Shown here: positions 19,792 through 28,571 of the stretch, in pieces
Layout: each line of letters starts with the position of its first letter
Numbering within the stretch: position 1 is the first letter of the stretch
Assembly: GCA_942492205.1 (NCBI GenBank)
Contig: CALODT010000001.1
Location: 1,860,001-1,924,000, forward strand
DNA length: 64,000 nucleotides
Direction of reading: 5' to 3'
Origin: UBA1847 sp942492205
Lineage (GTDB): Bacteria > Pseudomonadota > Gammaproteobacteria > Steroidobacterales > Woeseiaceae
Notes under the pieces: model-generated
Told to the model about the DNA's origin: nothing
What the model saw: the letters and a program-made list of their open reading frames with translations, nothing else
The model's database searches: none
Program-made: the position numbers and the translations under genes

Positions 19792-20346
19792 TTAAACCTT
19801 CCTGCTTGCCAGCAATAGCAGGCCTGTGAGCAGCAGGACACCGACGATGGCTCCGGAACGCTGACGGGTCGTCACGAACCGTGACTGCCGGGGGCGTTGG
19901 ATAGTTCGGCTCGTCGCCAAATCCGTTGCTGATCAGAAGGTCGCCGAAACCGATTCCGCCGGTGCCTACACCAATCGTGTCGAAAACCAGAGTAACAACA
20001 CGAAGGGCGAGCCGTCTTGACGCCCGCCTAAATCAAGCACAGAGAGTAACGACCCCTCGGCCACCTGTACCGAGCCACCACCGAGTACATTTACCATCTG
20101 CAGGAAACTGAAGAATGGATCAGTCGGATCATTGAGCGAGGTGCCGAACACAACGTCCAACAGGGACAGGATGGCGGAATCGAAGTCGATGACAATATCA
20201 AAGCCACCGATCAGCAGGCCCGTCTCGGGCGCAATGACAATGTCAATGCTGATGCTCGTGCCTAGCCCGACGTCGGAGTCGGCCGGATCGAGTCCTAACC
20301 GGAAACTCAGCGGCCAGACGATGCGCGGTTTTTTTTTATCTTGCAT
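19792..20346 (-). pseudogene. Cohesin-like PEP-CTERM surface protein, frame-broken, without a signal peptide
   Basis: The first frame has cohesin-like beta-strand sequence (GTSISIDIVIAPETGLLIGGFDI, FDSAILSLLDVVFGTS, GGSVQVAEGSLLSVL). A second frame continues VTLVFDTIGVGTGGIGFGDLL. Further shifts give VPEPSS, a short hydrophobic stretch GVLLLTGLLLLA and the basic end SRKV before TAA at 19792. That tripartite tail is a PEP-CTERM signal, processed in other bacteria by an exosortase. Three missing bases restore one frame. The apparent N-terminus (MQDKKKPRIVWPLSF) carries no signal peptide, whereas this family normally does, so the 5-prime end is probably lost at the join with the S9 peptidase gene. 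The 254 bases between this gene and the giant protein gene hold no other gene I can recognise. Confidence 0.6.
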
Positions 20347-22400
20347 TTTCCTATAAGGTCCGACTCCAGCGGCAGGTTCGAGATGTAGCCCTTGCCATAC
20401 AGTAACTGGATCGAAGATCCATCGAACGCGTTGTCGACATCCTCGGCGCGGCCGCCAAGACACTGCGCCAGGAAACCTTCCATCACTGCATAAAACGCGA
20501 GCCGGTTCTCCGGCCGCTGGAAGCCGTGACCCTCATCCGGGAAATTAACGTAGGTCACCGGCAGTTCTTTCTCGGACATGGCTTCCACCAGCTGATCCGA
20601 TTCCTGCTTCGTCACACGCGGATCGTTCTCGCCCTGCCCGACCAGCAGCGGCACCGAGATGTCATCGATACGGCTGATCGCAGAGCGCTGCAGCATGTCG
20701 TTGCGTTCTTCTTCATTGGCAGGATCACCAACATAGGTGTACCAGGTGCCGGCGAGAAACGGTTTCCAGTATTCCGGGAAACTCTCGATCAACGTGACGA
20801 GACTCGACGGCCCGACAATATCAACACCGCATGCGAAAGTATCCGGCGTGAAGGTCACGCCGATCAGCGTCGCATAGCCACCATAGGAGCCACCCGCAAT
20901 AGCCACCTTGTCGGGATCGGCAATCTTCTCTGCGACGGCCCAGTTGACGCCGTCGATGAGATCGTCGTGCATCTTACCGGCGAATTCCTTGATAGCGGCG
21001 CGCATAAACGACTTGCCGAAGCCGCTCGAGCCACGATAATTCACCGACAGCACCGCATAGCCGCGATTGGCGAGCCATTGGTGCCAGGACCCATAGCCAT
21101 AACTGTCCCGAGCCCAGGGGCCGCCGTGTACCGCCAGCACCATCGGCAGCCGCTCATCGGGGCGGCCATCGCCGTCCGCATCAGCGCCTTTGGGCAAGGT
21201 CAGGTAGGACACGAGTTCCAGGCCGTCGCGTGCTCTGATCACAACAGGCTGCATCGACGCTAACGGCGCATCCGCCAGCGCCGGCCTGGTCATCAGCATT
21301 TGCGACACGGAGCCATCGTCGCGGTTGTAAATATAGTAAATGCCAGGCTGTTCGGACGCATCGTTATGAATGACCCATTTCGACATGTCCTCTGTCGTCG
21401 ACACGATGCTGAGCGAGCCTTTCAGTTTGGCGGTTATTGCATCGAAGTCAGAACGGGCCGCATCCCCCAGCCCAAACCAGCTGGATTTCAAATAGTCGAC
21501 GTTGTAGGCGATTGGCTCCAGTGTCTGCTGATCGACAAGCACGCCGGAGATATCGGCGTCTTCACTGGTTGCCAGCACGACTTCCTCGCCGCTTTCGATA
21601 TCGACGCGGGTCAGTGCCGCCGTATCGCGCCCGCGGCTGTCGAGCATGAAAATTGCGCTGTTGTCTTTGTTGAAGCCGATAGCCTGGGTAACGAGGAAAT
21701 CCTCCGGCGGTATGACAGCGAAGATTTCGCCGTCGAAGTCCACAACGTTCGCACCACCATCCGGTTGTGGCTGCAGCCCGTATCGTGGCGCCAACGAATT
21801 ATCCACCAGCCAGGCGCCGAAGCCGGGGTTTTCCATCAGTAATTCCCGCTCACCGGTCGTCACATCGACCAGGAACAGGTCAAAATAACTCGCATCACGT
21901 TCGTTGATGCCGACGACAATATGATCCGGTCGCGCCGAAGAGACCTGTTCGATCGTCGCACGCGCGCCGTCAGCGACGGGCGTCAGGTCTGTAACCTCGC
22001 CCGACGCGATATCGCTCGAATAGACGTGAAAGTTTTCATCGCCGCCATCGTCCTGCACGAAATAAACAAACTTGCTGTTCGGCGCCCAGAAATAGGTTGA
22101 GATGCCCCGGTACTTGTCGTCGGTAACGACGCGGGCATTGTCAGGATCGCCAGACGGCGCCACCCAGATGTTCATGACACCGTCTTTCGGTGCCAGCCAG
22201 CTCACATGACGGCCGTCCGGACTGATGCGTGCGATTGAACGTTCCGGATTGCCGAAGATCGCCTCGCGCGGGATGATTGCCGCGGCCTCCGGCTGCGCGG
22301 AAGCGTTAACCGCGTCGACCTTAGCGGAGTCAAGCTCCGTGGCTTTATCGCCGCAGGCAGCAAGCAAGAGCACGCTGCTAAGACAGATTAATCGATTCAT
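20307..22400 (-). CDS. S9-family prolyl oligopeptidase / dipeptidyl aminopeptidase lipoprotein
   Basis: Serine peptidase of the prolyl oligopeptidase family, probably anchored in the cell envelope: signal peptide with lipobox LLAAC (Cys16). An N-terminal beta-propeller (about 50-370) is followed by an alpha/beta-hydrolase domain with GGSYGGY (Ser505), ENDPRV (Asp593) and DEGHGF (His625) as the probable triad. The last twenty or so residues (after SNLPLES) are basic and read into a nine-T run and into the start of the neighbouring PEP-CTERM frame, so the native C-terminus is uncertain. Substrate unknown; such enzymes clip short peptides. Confidence 0.9.
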   Translation of the reverse strand: MNRLICLSSVLLLAACGDKATELDSAKVDAVNASAQPEAAAIIPREAIFGNPERSIARISPDGRHVSWLAPKDGVMNIWVAPSGDPDNARVVTDDKYRGISTYFWAPNSKFVYFVQDDGGDENFHVYSSDIASGEVTDLTPVADGARATIEQVSSARPDHIVVGINERDASYFDLFLVDVTTGERELLMENPGFGAWLVDNSLAPRYGLQPQPDGGANVVDFDGEIFAVIPPEDFLVTQAIGFNKDNSAIFMLDSRGRDTAALTRVDIESGEEVVLATSEDADISGVLVDQQTLEPIAYNVDYLKSSWFGLGDAARSDFDAITAKLKGSLSIVSTTEDMSKWVIHNDASEQPGIYYIYNRDDGSVSQMLMTRPALADAPLASMQPVVIRARDGLELVSYLTLPKGADADGDGRPDERLPMVLAVHGGPWARDSYGYGSWHQWLANRGYAVLSVNYRGSSGFGKSFMRAAIKEFAGKMHDDLIDGVNWAVAEKIADPDKVAIAGGSYGGYATLIGVTFTPDTFACGVDIVGPSSLVTLIESFPEYWKPFLAGTWYTYVGDPANEEERNDMLQRSAISRIDDISVPLLVGQGENDPRVTKQESDQLVEAMSEKELPVTYVNFPDEGHGFQRPENRLAFYAVMEGFLAQCLGGRAEDVDNAFDGSSIQLLYGKGYISNLPLESDLIGKCKIKKNRASSGR

Positions 22401-22504
22401 GGTTGTGTTCCTCTCATGTCGAACGCGCGTTCTTCTGCGCTTCGCGTTCCCGACGCGGACCGCAGCAGGACATAGCCCTGACCGCTGGTCTGCTATTGGC
22501 GCGA

Positions 22505-23440
22505 CTACTGGGCCGCTTGCGGAGCGGCTGGCTTGTGCTTCACGATATCCGTCGCCAGTGCCATCATCGATGTCAGGTCGCCGAGGTTTGCAGGCACCAC
22601 AAAGGTGTTGCCCGTTTTCGCAAGCTTGCCGAACTCCGTTATGTATTGCTCAGCAACACGCAGCTGCATCGCCTCGGGACCGCCCTGGTCAGTAACCGCG
22701 CTGGCAACTCGTCGCAAGCCCTCTGCCGTCGCCGTCGCAACCGCAAGGATTGCCTCAGCCTCACCCTGAGCTTCGTTGATTTGCTGCATCTTCACCGCTT
22801 CCGATTCCTTGATGACGCGCTGCTTTTCACCCTCGGCCTCGTTGATCTTCTGGTCTCGCACACCCTCCGACGTCAGGATAACCGCACGCTTTTCACGCTC
22901 GGCGCGCATCTGTTTCTCCATCGCGCTCAAAACGTCATGTGGCGGGTTGATGTTCTTGATTTCGTAGCGCAGTACTTTTACGCCCCACGGATCGCTGGCC
23001 TTGTCGAGCTCCGCAACAACATTCTGGTTGATCGTGCCACGCTCCTCGAAAGTGCGATCAAGATCGATCTTGCCGATTTCGCTACGCAATGTCGTTTGCG
23101 CGAGCTGTGAGATAGCGAACATGTAGTCGCCGATGCCATACGACGCGCGCCCCGGGTCCAGCACCTGCAGGTACAGCACACCGTCGACGCCCACCTGTAC
23201 GTTATCCTTGGTAATACAGATCTGCTCGGCGATATCCGCCGCCTGCTCTTTCAGGTTATGTTTGTAGGCGATACGTTCGAGGAACGGAATCAGAATATGA
23301 AAGCCCGCATTCAGCGTCTTGCTGTACTTGCCAAGGCGCTCAATAACATAGGAGTTCTGCTGGGGTACGACGACCGCCGTCTTCAACAGAATAACAATTA
23401 CGACGAAAACGACGGCCAGTGAGACGATAAGGGATTCCAT
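22505..23440 (-). CDS. SPFH/Band 7 membrane protein (QmcA/stomatin type)
   Basis: 311 residues: one N-terminal transmembrane helix (about 4-24), then the SPFH domain beginning VPQQNSYVIERLGKYSKTLNAGFHILIPF and a helical, charged region (QMRAEREKRAVILTSEGVRDQKINEAEGEKQ) typical of slipins. It is 21 bases downstream of an NfeD-like gene, the widely conserved pairing thought to organise membrane microdomains and protease complexes. Standard length; GGACC precedes the ATG. Confidence 0.93.
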   Translation of the reverse strand: MESLIVSLAVVFVVIVILLKTAVVVPQQNSYVIERLGKYSKTLNAGFHILIPFLERIAYKHNLKEQAADIAEQICITKDNVQVGVDGVLYLQVLDPGRASYGIGDYMFAISQLAQTTLRSEIGKIDLDRTFEERGTINQNVVAELDKASDPWGVKVLRYEIKNINPPHDVLSAMEKQMRAEREKRAVILTSEGVRDQKINEAEGEKQRVIKESEAVKMQQINEAQGEAEAILAVATATAEGLRRVASAVTDQGGPEAMQLRVAEQYITEFGKLAKTGNTFVVPANLGDLTSMMALATDIVKHKPAAPQAAQ

Positions 23441-23461
23441 GATCCGGTCCTTTAATTAGAG

Positions 23462-23893
23462 TTATTGTGCTTTGATTCGCAGCGTGAGCCCGTCGACCTC
23501 GACAACCGTAGCGCGGGCGCCCGCCGCGATCGGCACCTCGCCGATATTGCAGGCGGTCCACTTCGTACCGCGGTAAGCCAGGCGGGTTTCAGCACCAGGT
23601 GCGAGATCTGCCTCGACGTTAACGGTCTTGCCGGCCAGCGTCTCGTTGAAGCCTACGGCACCGCTGCGAATTTTCTCATACAGGCTTTTGCGAAACGTGA
23701 AAAACGAGATCAGGGCGAATGCCGCGAATGCCATCCACTGCGCCCACTCCGGCAATGCGATGCCGAACAGTCCGAGGAAGCCGACCAGCGCCGCGGACAC
23801 GCCGAGGAAAACCAGATAGAACTGCGCATCAATGGCAAACAGCTCTGCACCGAGCAGTACCGCGCCGATAATCATCCACGCCCACCAGGTCAT
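23462..23893 (-). CDS. NfeD-like membrane protein (YbbK partner)
   Basis: 143 residues with two or three hydrophobic helices (about 3-75) and a C-terminal OB-fold domain (about 85-143: GKTVNVEADLAPGAETRLAY...GARATVVEVDGLTLRI). Short NfeD proteins of this type partner SPFH proteins encoded next to them, as here. The open frame continues upstream to 23974, but MTWWAWMIIGAVLL at 23893 is the normal start. Confidence 0.9.
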   Translation of the reverse strand: MTWWAWMIIGAVLLGAELFAIDAQFYLVFLGVSAALVGFLGLFGIALPEWAQWMAFAAFALISFFTFRKSLYEKIRSGAVGFNETLAGKTVNVEADLAPGAETRLAYRGTKWTACNIGEVPIAAGARATVVEVDGLTLRIKAQ

Positions 23894-23985
23894 TATCGTT
23901 CTCCTCAGATTGCGGACCGCCACTATATCGCGAATTCGGTTACTATCCACAGCGCCGACCAGCAAAAAAAACAAAGGAGAGCGGC

Positions 23986-25464
23986 ATGCAGGAATTCGTT
24001 GATACCTTGAACGGGTACATCTGGAGCAATGCTCTGATCTTCCTGTGCCTTGGGACCGGCCTGTTCTTTTCGATCCTCACGCGCTTCGTGCAGGTCCGGC
24101 TGTTCAAGGAAATGCTGCACCTGCTGTTCTCCAGCAAGGAATCCGACCGCGGTATCTCGTCCTTCCAGGCGCTGTCTGTGTCGCTCTCCGGCCGCGTCGG
24201 GACCGGCAATATCGCCGGCGTCGCCGCCGCGATCGGCTTCGGCGGCCCCGGTGCCGTCTTCTGGATGTGGATCGTCGCCTTTCTTGGCGCTTCTACAGCC
24301 TATGTCGAATCAGCGCTCGGACAGATCTATAAAGAGGAAGACGAAGGGCAGTATCGCGGCGGCCCGGCCTATTACATAGAAAAGGCCATGGGCCAGAAGT
24401 GGTACGCCTGGATATTTGCCATCACAACCATTGTCGCGACCGGCCTGTTATTGCCCGGCGTGCAATCCAACAGCATCGGCAACGCCGCGGAACTCGCGTT
24501 TGGTGGCGAGACGCTGATCAGCTTCTTCGGCGACAGTGTCAGCGCTACGAAGATGGCGACGGCCGTCATCGTCGTCACCGTGCTCGGCTTCATCATTTTC
24601 GGCGGCGTAAAGCGCATCGCGCATTTCACGCAGATTGTTGTGCCCTTCATGGCCCTTGGCTACATCATCATGGCGCTCGGGGTCATCGCTTTTCATATCG
24701 GCGATCTGCCGGACATCATCGCGCTTATCGTCACGGATGCATTTACACCGATGGCGGGCGTAGGCGCGGCGATCGGCTGGGGCGTCAAGCGCGGCGTGTA
24801 TTCCAATGAGGCCGGCCAGGGAACCGGCCCGCATGCGGCCGCGGCGTCGGAGGTCGCGCATCCTGCCCAGCAGGGCCTGGTGCAGGCGTTCTCTGTCTAC
24901 GTGGACACACTCTTCGTCTGCTCGGCCACGGCGTTCATGATCCTGATCACCAACCAGTACTATGTGACCGGTGTCGAAGTCGTTACCAGCGGTGGCGTAC
25001 TCGACATCGGCGTGCAGGCCAATAGCCCGGCCTTCACGCAGTACGCACTTGAGTCGGTCATGGGAGGCTTCGGCAAGACATTCGTGGCTGTCGCACTGTT
25101 CTTCTTCGCGTTCACGACGCTGCTTGCTTACTACTATATTGCCGAGACAAACGTCGCGTATATAAGGCGTACGTTCCGCTTCCGCGGCGAGCTGTTCCTG
25201 TTGAAGCTGGCGCTCATGGCATCCGTCTTCTACGGCACCATTCGCTCGGCGGACCTGGCATGGGCCTTTGGCGACGTCGGTGTCGGCATCATGGCGTGGC
25301 TCAACATCATAGGCATCCTGATCCTGTTCCTGATGGGACGTCCGGCGCTCAAGGCCTTGCAGGACTATGAAGCGCAACGCAAGGCCGGCGTAACGACCTA
25401 CACCTTCGAGCCGAGCAAGCTCGGTATCAAGAACGCGGATTTCTGGGAGCAGCGCGGGAAATAG
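23986..25464 (+). CDS. Alanine/glycine:cation symporter (AGCS family)
   Basis: Sodium- or proton-coupled amino-acid uptake protein of the inner membrane, 492 residues with about ten to eleven hydrophobic segments. Family signatures visible: SSFQALSVSLSGRVGTGNIAGVAAAIGFGGPGAVFWMW (about 63-100) and GVYSNEAGQGTGPHAAAA (about 268-285). A strong AGGAGAG lies eight bases before the ATG. It is divergent from the NfeD/SPFH pair and convergent, across a REP cluster, with lpd. Confidence 0.95.
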   Translation: MQEFVDTLNGYIWSNALIFLCLGTGLFFSILTRFVQVRLFKEMLHLLFSSKESDRGISSFQALSVSLSGRVGTGNIAGVAAAIGFGGPGAVFWMWIVAFLGASTAYVESALGQIYKEEDEGQYRGGPAYYIEKAMGQKWYAWIFAITTIVATGLLLPGVQSNSIGNAAELAFGGETLISFFGDSVSATKMATAVIVVTVLGFIIFGGVKRIAHFTQIVVPFMALGYIIMALGVIAFHIGDLPDIIALIVTDAFTPMAGVGAAIGWGVKRGVYSNEAGQGTGPHAAAASEVAHPAQQGLVQAFSVYVDTLFVCSATAFMILITNQYYVTGVEVVTSGGVLDIGVQANSPAFTQYALESVMGGFGKTFVAVALFFFAFTTLLAYYYIAETNVAYIRRTFRFRGELFLLKLALMASVFYGTIRSADLAWAFGDVGVGIMAWLNIIGILILFLMGRPALKALQDYEAQRKAGVTTYTFEPSKLGIKNADFWEQRGK

Positions 25465-25518
25465 GCTTCGCTGGTGGCTGGCGCGTGGCGTTTGAGTATC
25501 GGTCAGCGCTGAAAGATT

Positions 25519-25836
25519 GCAGCCTGGCGGCTGCCGCTTCGCTTCGCGCGCTGGGGCGCGCTCCCACGGGGTCGTGAGGATTATCGTCCGGGCATCAATG
25601 CGGGTGCAGCCTGGCGGCTGCCGCTTCGCTTCGCGCGCCGGGGCGCGCTCCTACGGGGGTGCGAATTAGCCGTGGGGGTATCGGTAGATCTTTGAGCAGC
25701 CTGACGGCTGCCGCGGTGCTTCGCGCGCTGGGGCGCGCTCCTACGGGGTCGTGTGGATTATCGTCTGGGTATCAATGCGGGTGCAGCCTGGCGGCTGCCG
25801 CTTCGCTTCGCGGCCACTGGCCGCTCCTACGGGGGG
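25519..25836. repeat. Cluster of four GTAG-type REP palindromes
   Basis: Copies at 25519-25571, 25606-25659, 25696-25748 and 25783-25836, spaced about 87-90 bp. Read on the reverse strand each begins CCCCGTAGGAGC (CCCCGTGGGAGC in the first), forms a GC hairpin (GCGCGCCCC[A/G]GCGCGC in three copies, GCGGCCAGTGGCCGC in the fourth) and ends with GGCAGCCGCCAGGCTGC or a close variant. The GTAG tetranucleotide plus hairpin is the signature of REP elements mobilised by RAYT transposases. A spacer GATTATCGTC[C/T]GGG[C/T]ATCAATGCGGGT recurs after copies 1 and 3. The cluster lies between convergent genes, the usual position. The 413-base gap holds no gene. Confidence 0.85.
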
Positions 25837-25877
25837 TTGGGATTACCGCCTAAGCTGGCTCGCGGATGCCGCGTTGC

Positions 25878-27305
25878 TTATTTGTTCGGGAAGTTCAGCG
25901 CGCGCTTGTCGACCGCGAGTGCGGCCTCGTGCACGGCCTCGGCCAGGCTGGGGTGGGCATGGATGGTTCGCTGCAGGTCTTCGGTGCTCGCCGAGAACTC
26001 CAGCGCCAGCACCGCCTCGGCAATGAGCTCGCCGGCCATCGGTCCGACGATGTGTACGCCGAGGATCTCGTCGTCTTCCTGCGAGGCAATGATCTTGACC
26101 ATGCCTGCGGTCTGTTCCATGGCCTTCGCACGTCCGCTGGCCATGAAAGGAAACGAGCCTGTCTTGTAGGCTTTGCCGCTCGCCTTGACTTCGGCCTCGG
26201 TCTTACCCGTCCAGGCGATTTCCGGCGCCGTGTACATTACGGACGGAATGACGTCGTAATTCATCTCCGCAATTTCTCCTGCGATCAGGTCCGCCGCCAT
26301 AACGCCCTCTTCAGAACCCTTGTGCGCAAGCATCGGACCGCGAACGCAGTCACCAACCGCATAGACGCCCTTCACCCGCGTGCGACAGGAGTCGTCCACG
26401 ACGATGAAGCCGCGCTCATCCAGCTGTATGCCAGCGTCGTCGGAGAACAGGTCCTTGGTATGCGGACGACGGCCGACTGCCACGATGAGCTTGTCGACTT
26501 CAAGCTCCTGCGAGCCGCTTGAATCCTCATAAGTAACGGTAACGCCTTTCTTGCCGGCGACGGCTTTGCCGACTTTGGCACCCAGCTTGATATCCAGTCC
26601 CTGCTTCTTGAACTCCTGCGCCGCAACCTTGGCAACATCCCGATCCGCCATGAACAGGAAGTCATCCATTGCCTCGAGGATAGTGACCTTCGAGCCGAGC
26701 CTTGACCAGACGCTGCCCAGTTCCAGTCCAATCACACCCGCGCCAACAACACCAAGTCTCGGCGGCACAGCGTCGAGCTCCAGCGCGTCCCAGGAATCGA
26801 TAATCTGTTCACGGTCAAATGGAGCAATACCCAGCTCGATCGGCGTCGATCCGGATGCCAGCACGACGTGTTTTGCTTCGAGGATTTCGACCTCGCCTGA
26901 AACCGGCGTGAATTCGACCTTGCGGCCTGCCAGCAGCTTGCCGTGGCCCACCAGCCCTTCCACCTTGTTCGCCTTGAAGAGGCCTGCGATGCCGCCGGTC
27001 AGCTGCCGCACGATACTGGCGCGGCGCTTCTGCATGGTATCGATGTCCATCGCAACCTCGCCGGTTTGGATGCCGTGCTTCTTGAATTCGTGCTGTGCGC
27101 GATGATACAGCTCCGATGACTCGAGCAATGCCTTGGACGGAATGCAACCAGCATTCAGGCAGGTACCGCCAAAGGCGTACTTGCCGTCGAAGTTTTGCCA
27201 CTCGTCGATACACGCAGCCGTCAGGCCATGCTGGGCCGCGCGAATCGCAGCTATATAACCCGCAGGCCCTGCGCCAATCACCACAACATCGAAAGTTCTG
27301 CTCAT
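25878..27305 (-). CDS. lpd: Dihydrolipoyl dehydrogenase (E3)
   Basis: FAD enzyme that reoxidises the lipoyl groups of 2-oxoglutarate dehydrogenase with NAD. 475 residues: FAD-binding VVIGAGPAGYIAA (8-20), redox pair in GGTCLNAGCIPSK (Cys49, Cys54), second nucleotide-binding VVGAGVIGLELGSVWSRLG, and the C-terminal His-Glu region AHPSLAEAVHEAAL. Third gene of sucA-sucB-lpd, 45 bases after sucB; this arrangement marks it as the E3 of the 2-oxoglutarate complex. Confidence 0.97.
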   Translation of the reverse strand: MSRTFDVVVIGAGPAGYIAAIRAAQHGLTAACIDEWQNFDGKYAFGGTCLNAGCIPSKALLESSELYHRAQHEFKKHGIQTGEVAMDIDTMQKRRASIVRQLTGGIAGLFKANKVEGLVGHGKLLAGRKVEFTPVSGEVEILEAKHVVLASGSTPIELGIAPFDREQIIDSWDALELDAVPPRLGVVGAGVIGLELGSVWSRLGSKVTILEAMDDFLFMADRDVAKVAAQEFKKQGLDIKLGAKVGKAVAGKKGVTVTYEDSSGSQELEVDKLIVAVGRRPHTKDLFSDDAGIQLDERGFIVVDDSCRTRVKGVYAVGDCVRGPMLAHKGSEEGVMAADLIAGEIAEMNYDVIPSVMYTAPEIAWTGKTEAEVKASGKAYKTGSFPFMASGRAKAMEQTAGMVKIIASQEDDEILGVHIVGPMAGELIAEAVLALEFSASTEDLQRTIHAHPSLAEAVHEAALAVDKRALNFPNK

Positions 27306-27350
27306 TTATTCAATAACCCTGATTGTTGAAGTCGTGTGCCTGGAGGCCAT

Positions 27351-28571
27351 TCAGACCTGCAGCAACATGCGATTCGGATCCTCGAGCTGCTCTTTGATCG
27401 TCACGAGGAACTGCACGGCTTCCTTACCATCGATAATTCGATGATCGTAGGTCACGGCAAGATACATCATCGGGCGCGCTACGACCTCACCATCGACCAC
27501 CATGGCACGCTGCTGAATGGAGTGCATCCCGAGGATCGCGCTTTGCGGCTGGTTGAGAATTGGCGTTGACATCATGGAGCCGAAGATGCCGCCGTTGGTT
27601 ATCGTGAAAGTCCCGCCGGTCAGGTCATCCATGCTAATCGTGCCATCTTGCGCTTTCTTGGCAACGGCGCCCAGCGCCGTCTCGAACTCCGCAAAACTCA
27701 TCTGGTCGACATCGCGGATTACGGGCACCATCAGGCCACGGTCACTCGAGACTGCGATGCCAATATCGTAATAATTGTGATAAACGATATCGCTTCCTTC
27801 GACGGACGCGTTGACAACCGGGAACTTCTTCAAGGCTTCCACGGCTGCCATCGTGAAGAACGACATGAATCCAAGGCGCACACCGTGCTTCTTCTCGAAG
27901 GCATCCCGATAGCGACTGCGCAAAGCCATCACTTCTGTGAGGTCAACCTCGTTGAAAGTTGTCAGCATCGCCGCGGTCTGCTGCGCTTCGATTAGCCGCT
28001 CCGCAATACGCGCGCGAAGGCGCGTCATCGGCACACGCTGCTCCGTGCGAGCCAGCTCTGTCACGACCGCTTCGTCGTGCGTGGTCGGCGCCGGGTCGCC
28101 AGGCGTGACGTGGCCGGTGTCGTCGGATTTCAAGAAAGCCATAACGTCGGCCTTGGTCAGCCGTCCGTCCTTACCGGAACCTGTCACCATGGTCGCATCG
28201 AGATCGTGCTCATCGAGCAGGCGCCGGACCGCGGGACTGGTCTTGACCGGACCGCTGCTTTCTGGCGCTGCAGATTCTGCTGGCTTCGACTCAAGCTCGG
28301 CGGCGGCCTCCGGCGCAGCCTCGGCAGCGACCTCGCCTTCCTCGAGAATTGCAATCACGTCGCCCGCGACGACGGTGGCACCGTCTTCGACGACGATGCG
28401 TGAAATCGTACCCGATGCAGGCGCGGGAACTTCAAGCACGACCTTGTCGGTTTCAAGATCCACGAGATTCTCATCGCGCGAAACCGATTCGCCGGCCCTC
28501 TTGTGCCAGCCCACCAGCGTTGCGTCAGTCACAGACTCGGGCAGCGGTGGCACCTTGATCTCAATTGTCAT
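27351..28571 (-). CDS. sucB: 2-oxoglutarate dehydrogenase E2, dihydrolipoyllysine succinyltransferase
   Basis: 406 residues: N-terminal lipoyl domain with the modified Lys in DLETDKVVLEV (about 1-75), an alanine/glutamate-rich linker, a peripheral-subunit-binding domain (about 112-150: SPAVRRLLDEHDLD) and a catalytic domain ending in DHRIIDGKEAVQFL, with His377 and Asp381. Overlaps the sucA stop by four bases (ATGA). Transfers succinyl groups to CoA in the citric acid cycle. Confidence 0.98.
   Translation of the reverse strand: MTIEIKVPPLPESVTDATLVGWHKRAGESVSRDENLVDLETDKVVLEVPAPASGTISRIVVEDGATVVAGDVIAILEEGEVAAEAAPEAAAELESKPAESAAPESSGPVKTSPAVRRLLDEHDLDATMVTGSGKDGRLTKADVMAFLKSDDTGHVTPGDPAPTTHDEAVVTELARTEQRVPMTRLRARIAERLIEAQQTAAMLTTFNEVDLTEVMALRSRYRDAFEKKHGVRLGFMSFFTMAAVEALKKFPVVNASVEGSDIVYHNYYDIGIAVSSDRGLMVPVIRDVDQMSFAEFETALGAVAKKAQDGTISMDDLTGGTFTITNGGIFGSMMSTPILNQPQSAILGMHSIQQRAMVVDGEVVARPMMYLAVTYDHRIIDGKEAVQFLVTIKEQLEDPNRMLLQV

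Noticed and set aside
24448..25377. 309-residue open frame antisense to the symporter
   Set aside because: Composition is typical of an antisense shadow and the opposite strand encodes a clear AGCS transporter.
25519..25836. The REP cluster as a CRISPR array
   Set aside because: Hairpin core with GTAG end, only four copies, spacers partly repeated, between convergent genes: REP pattern.
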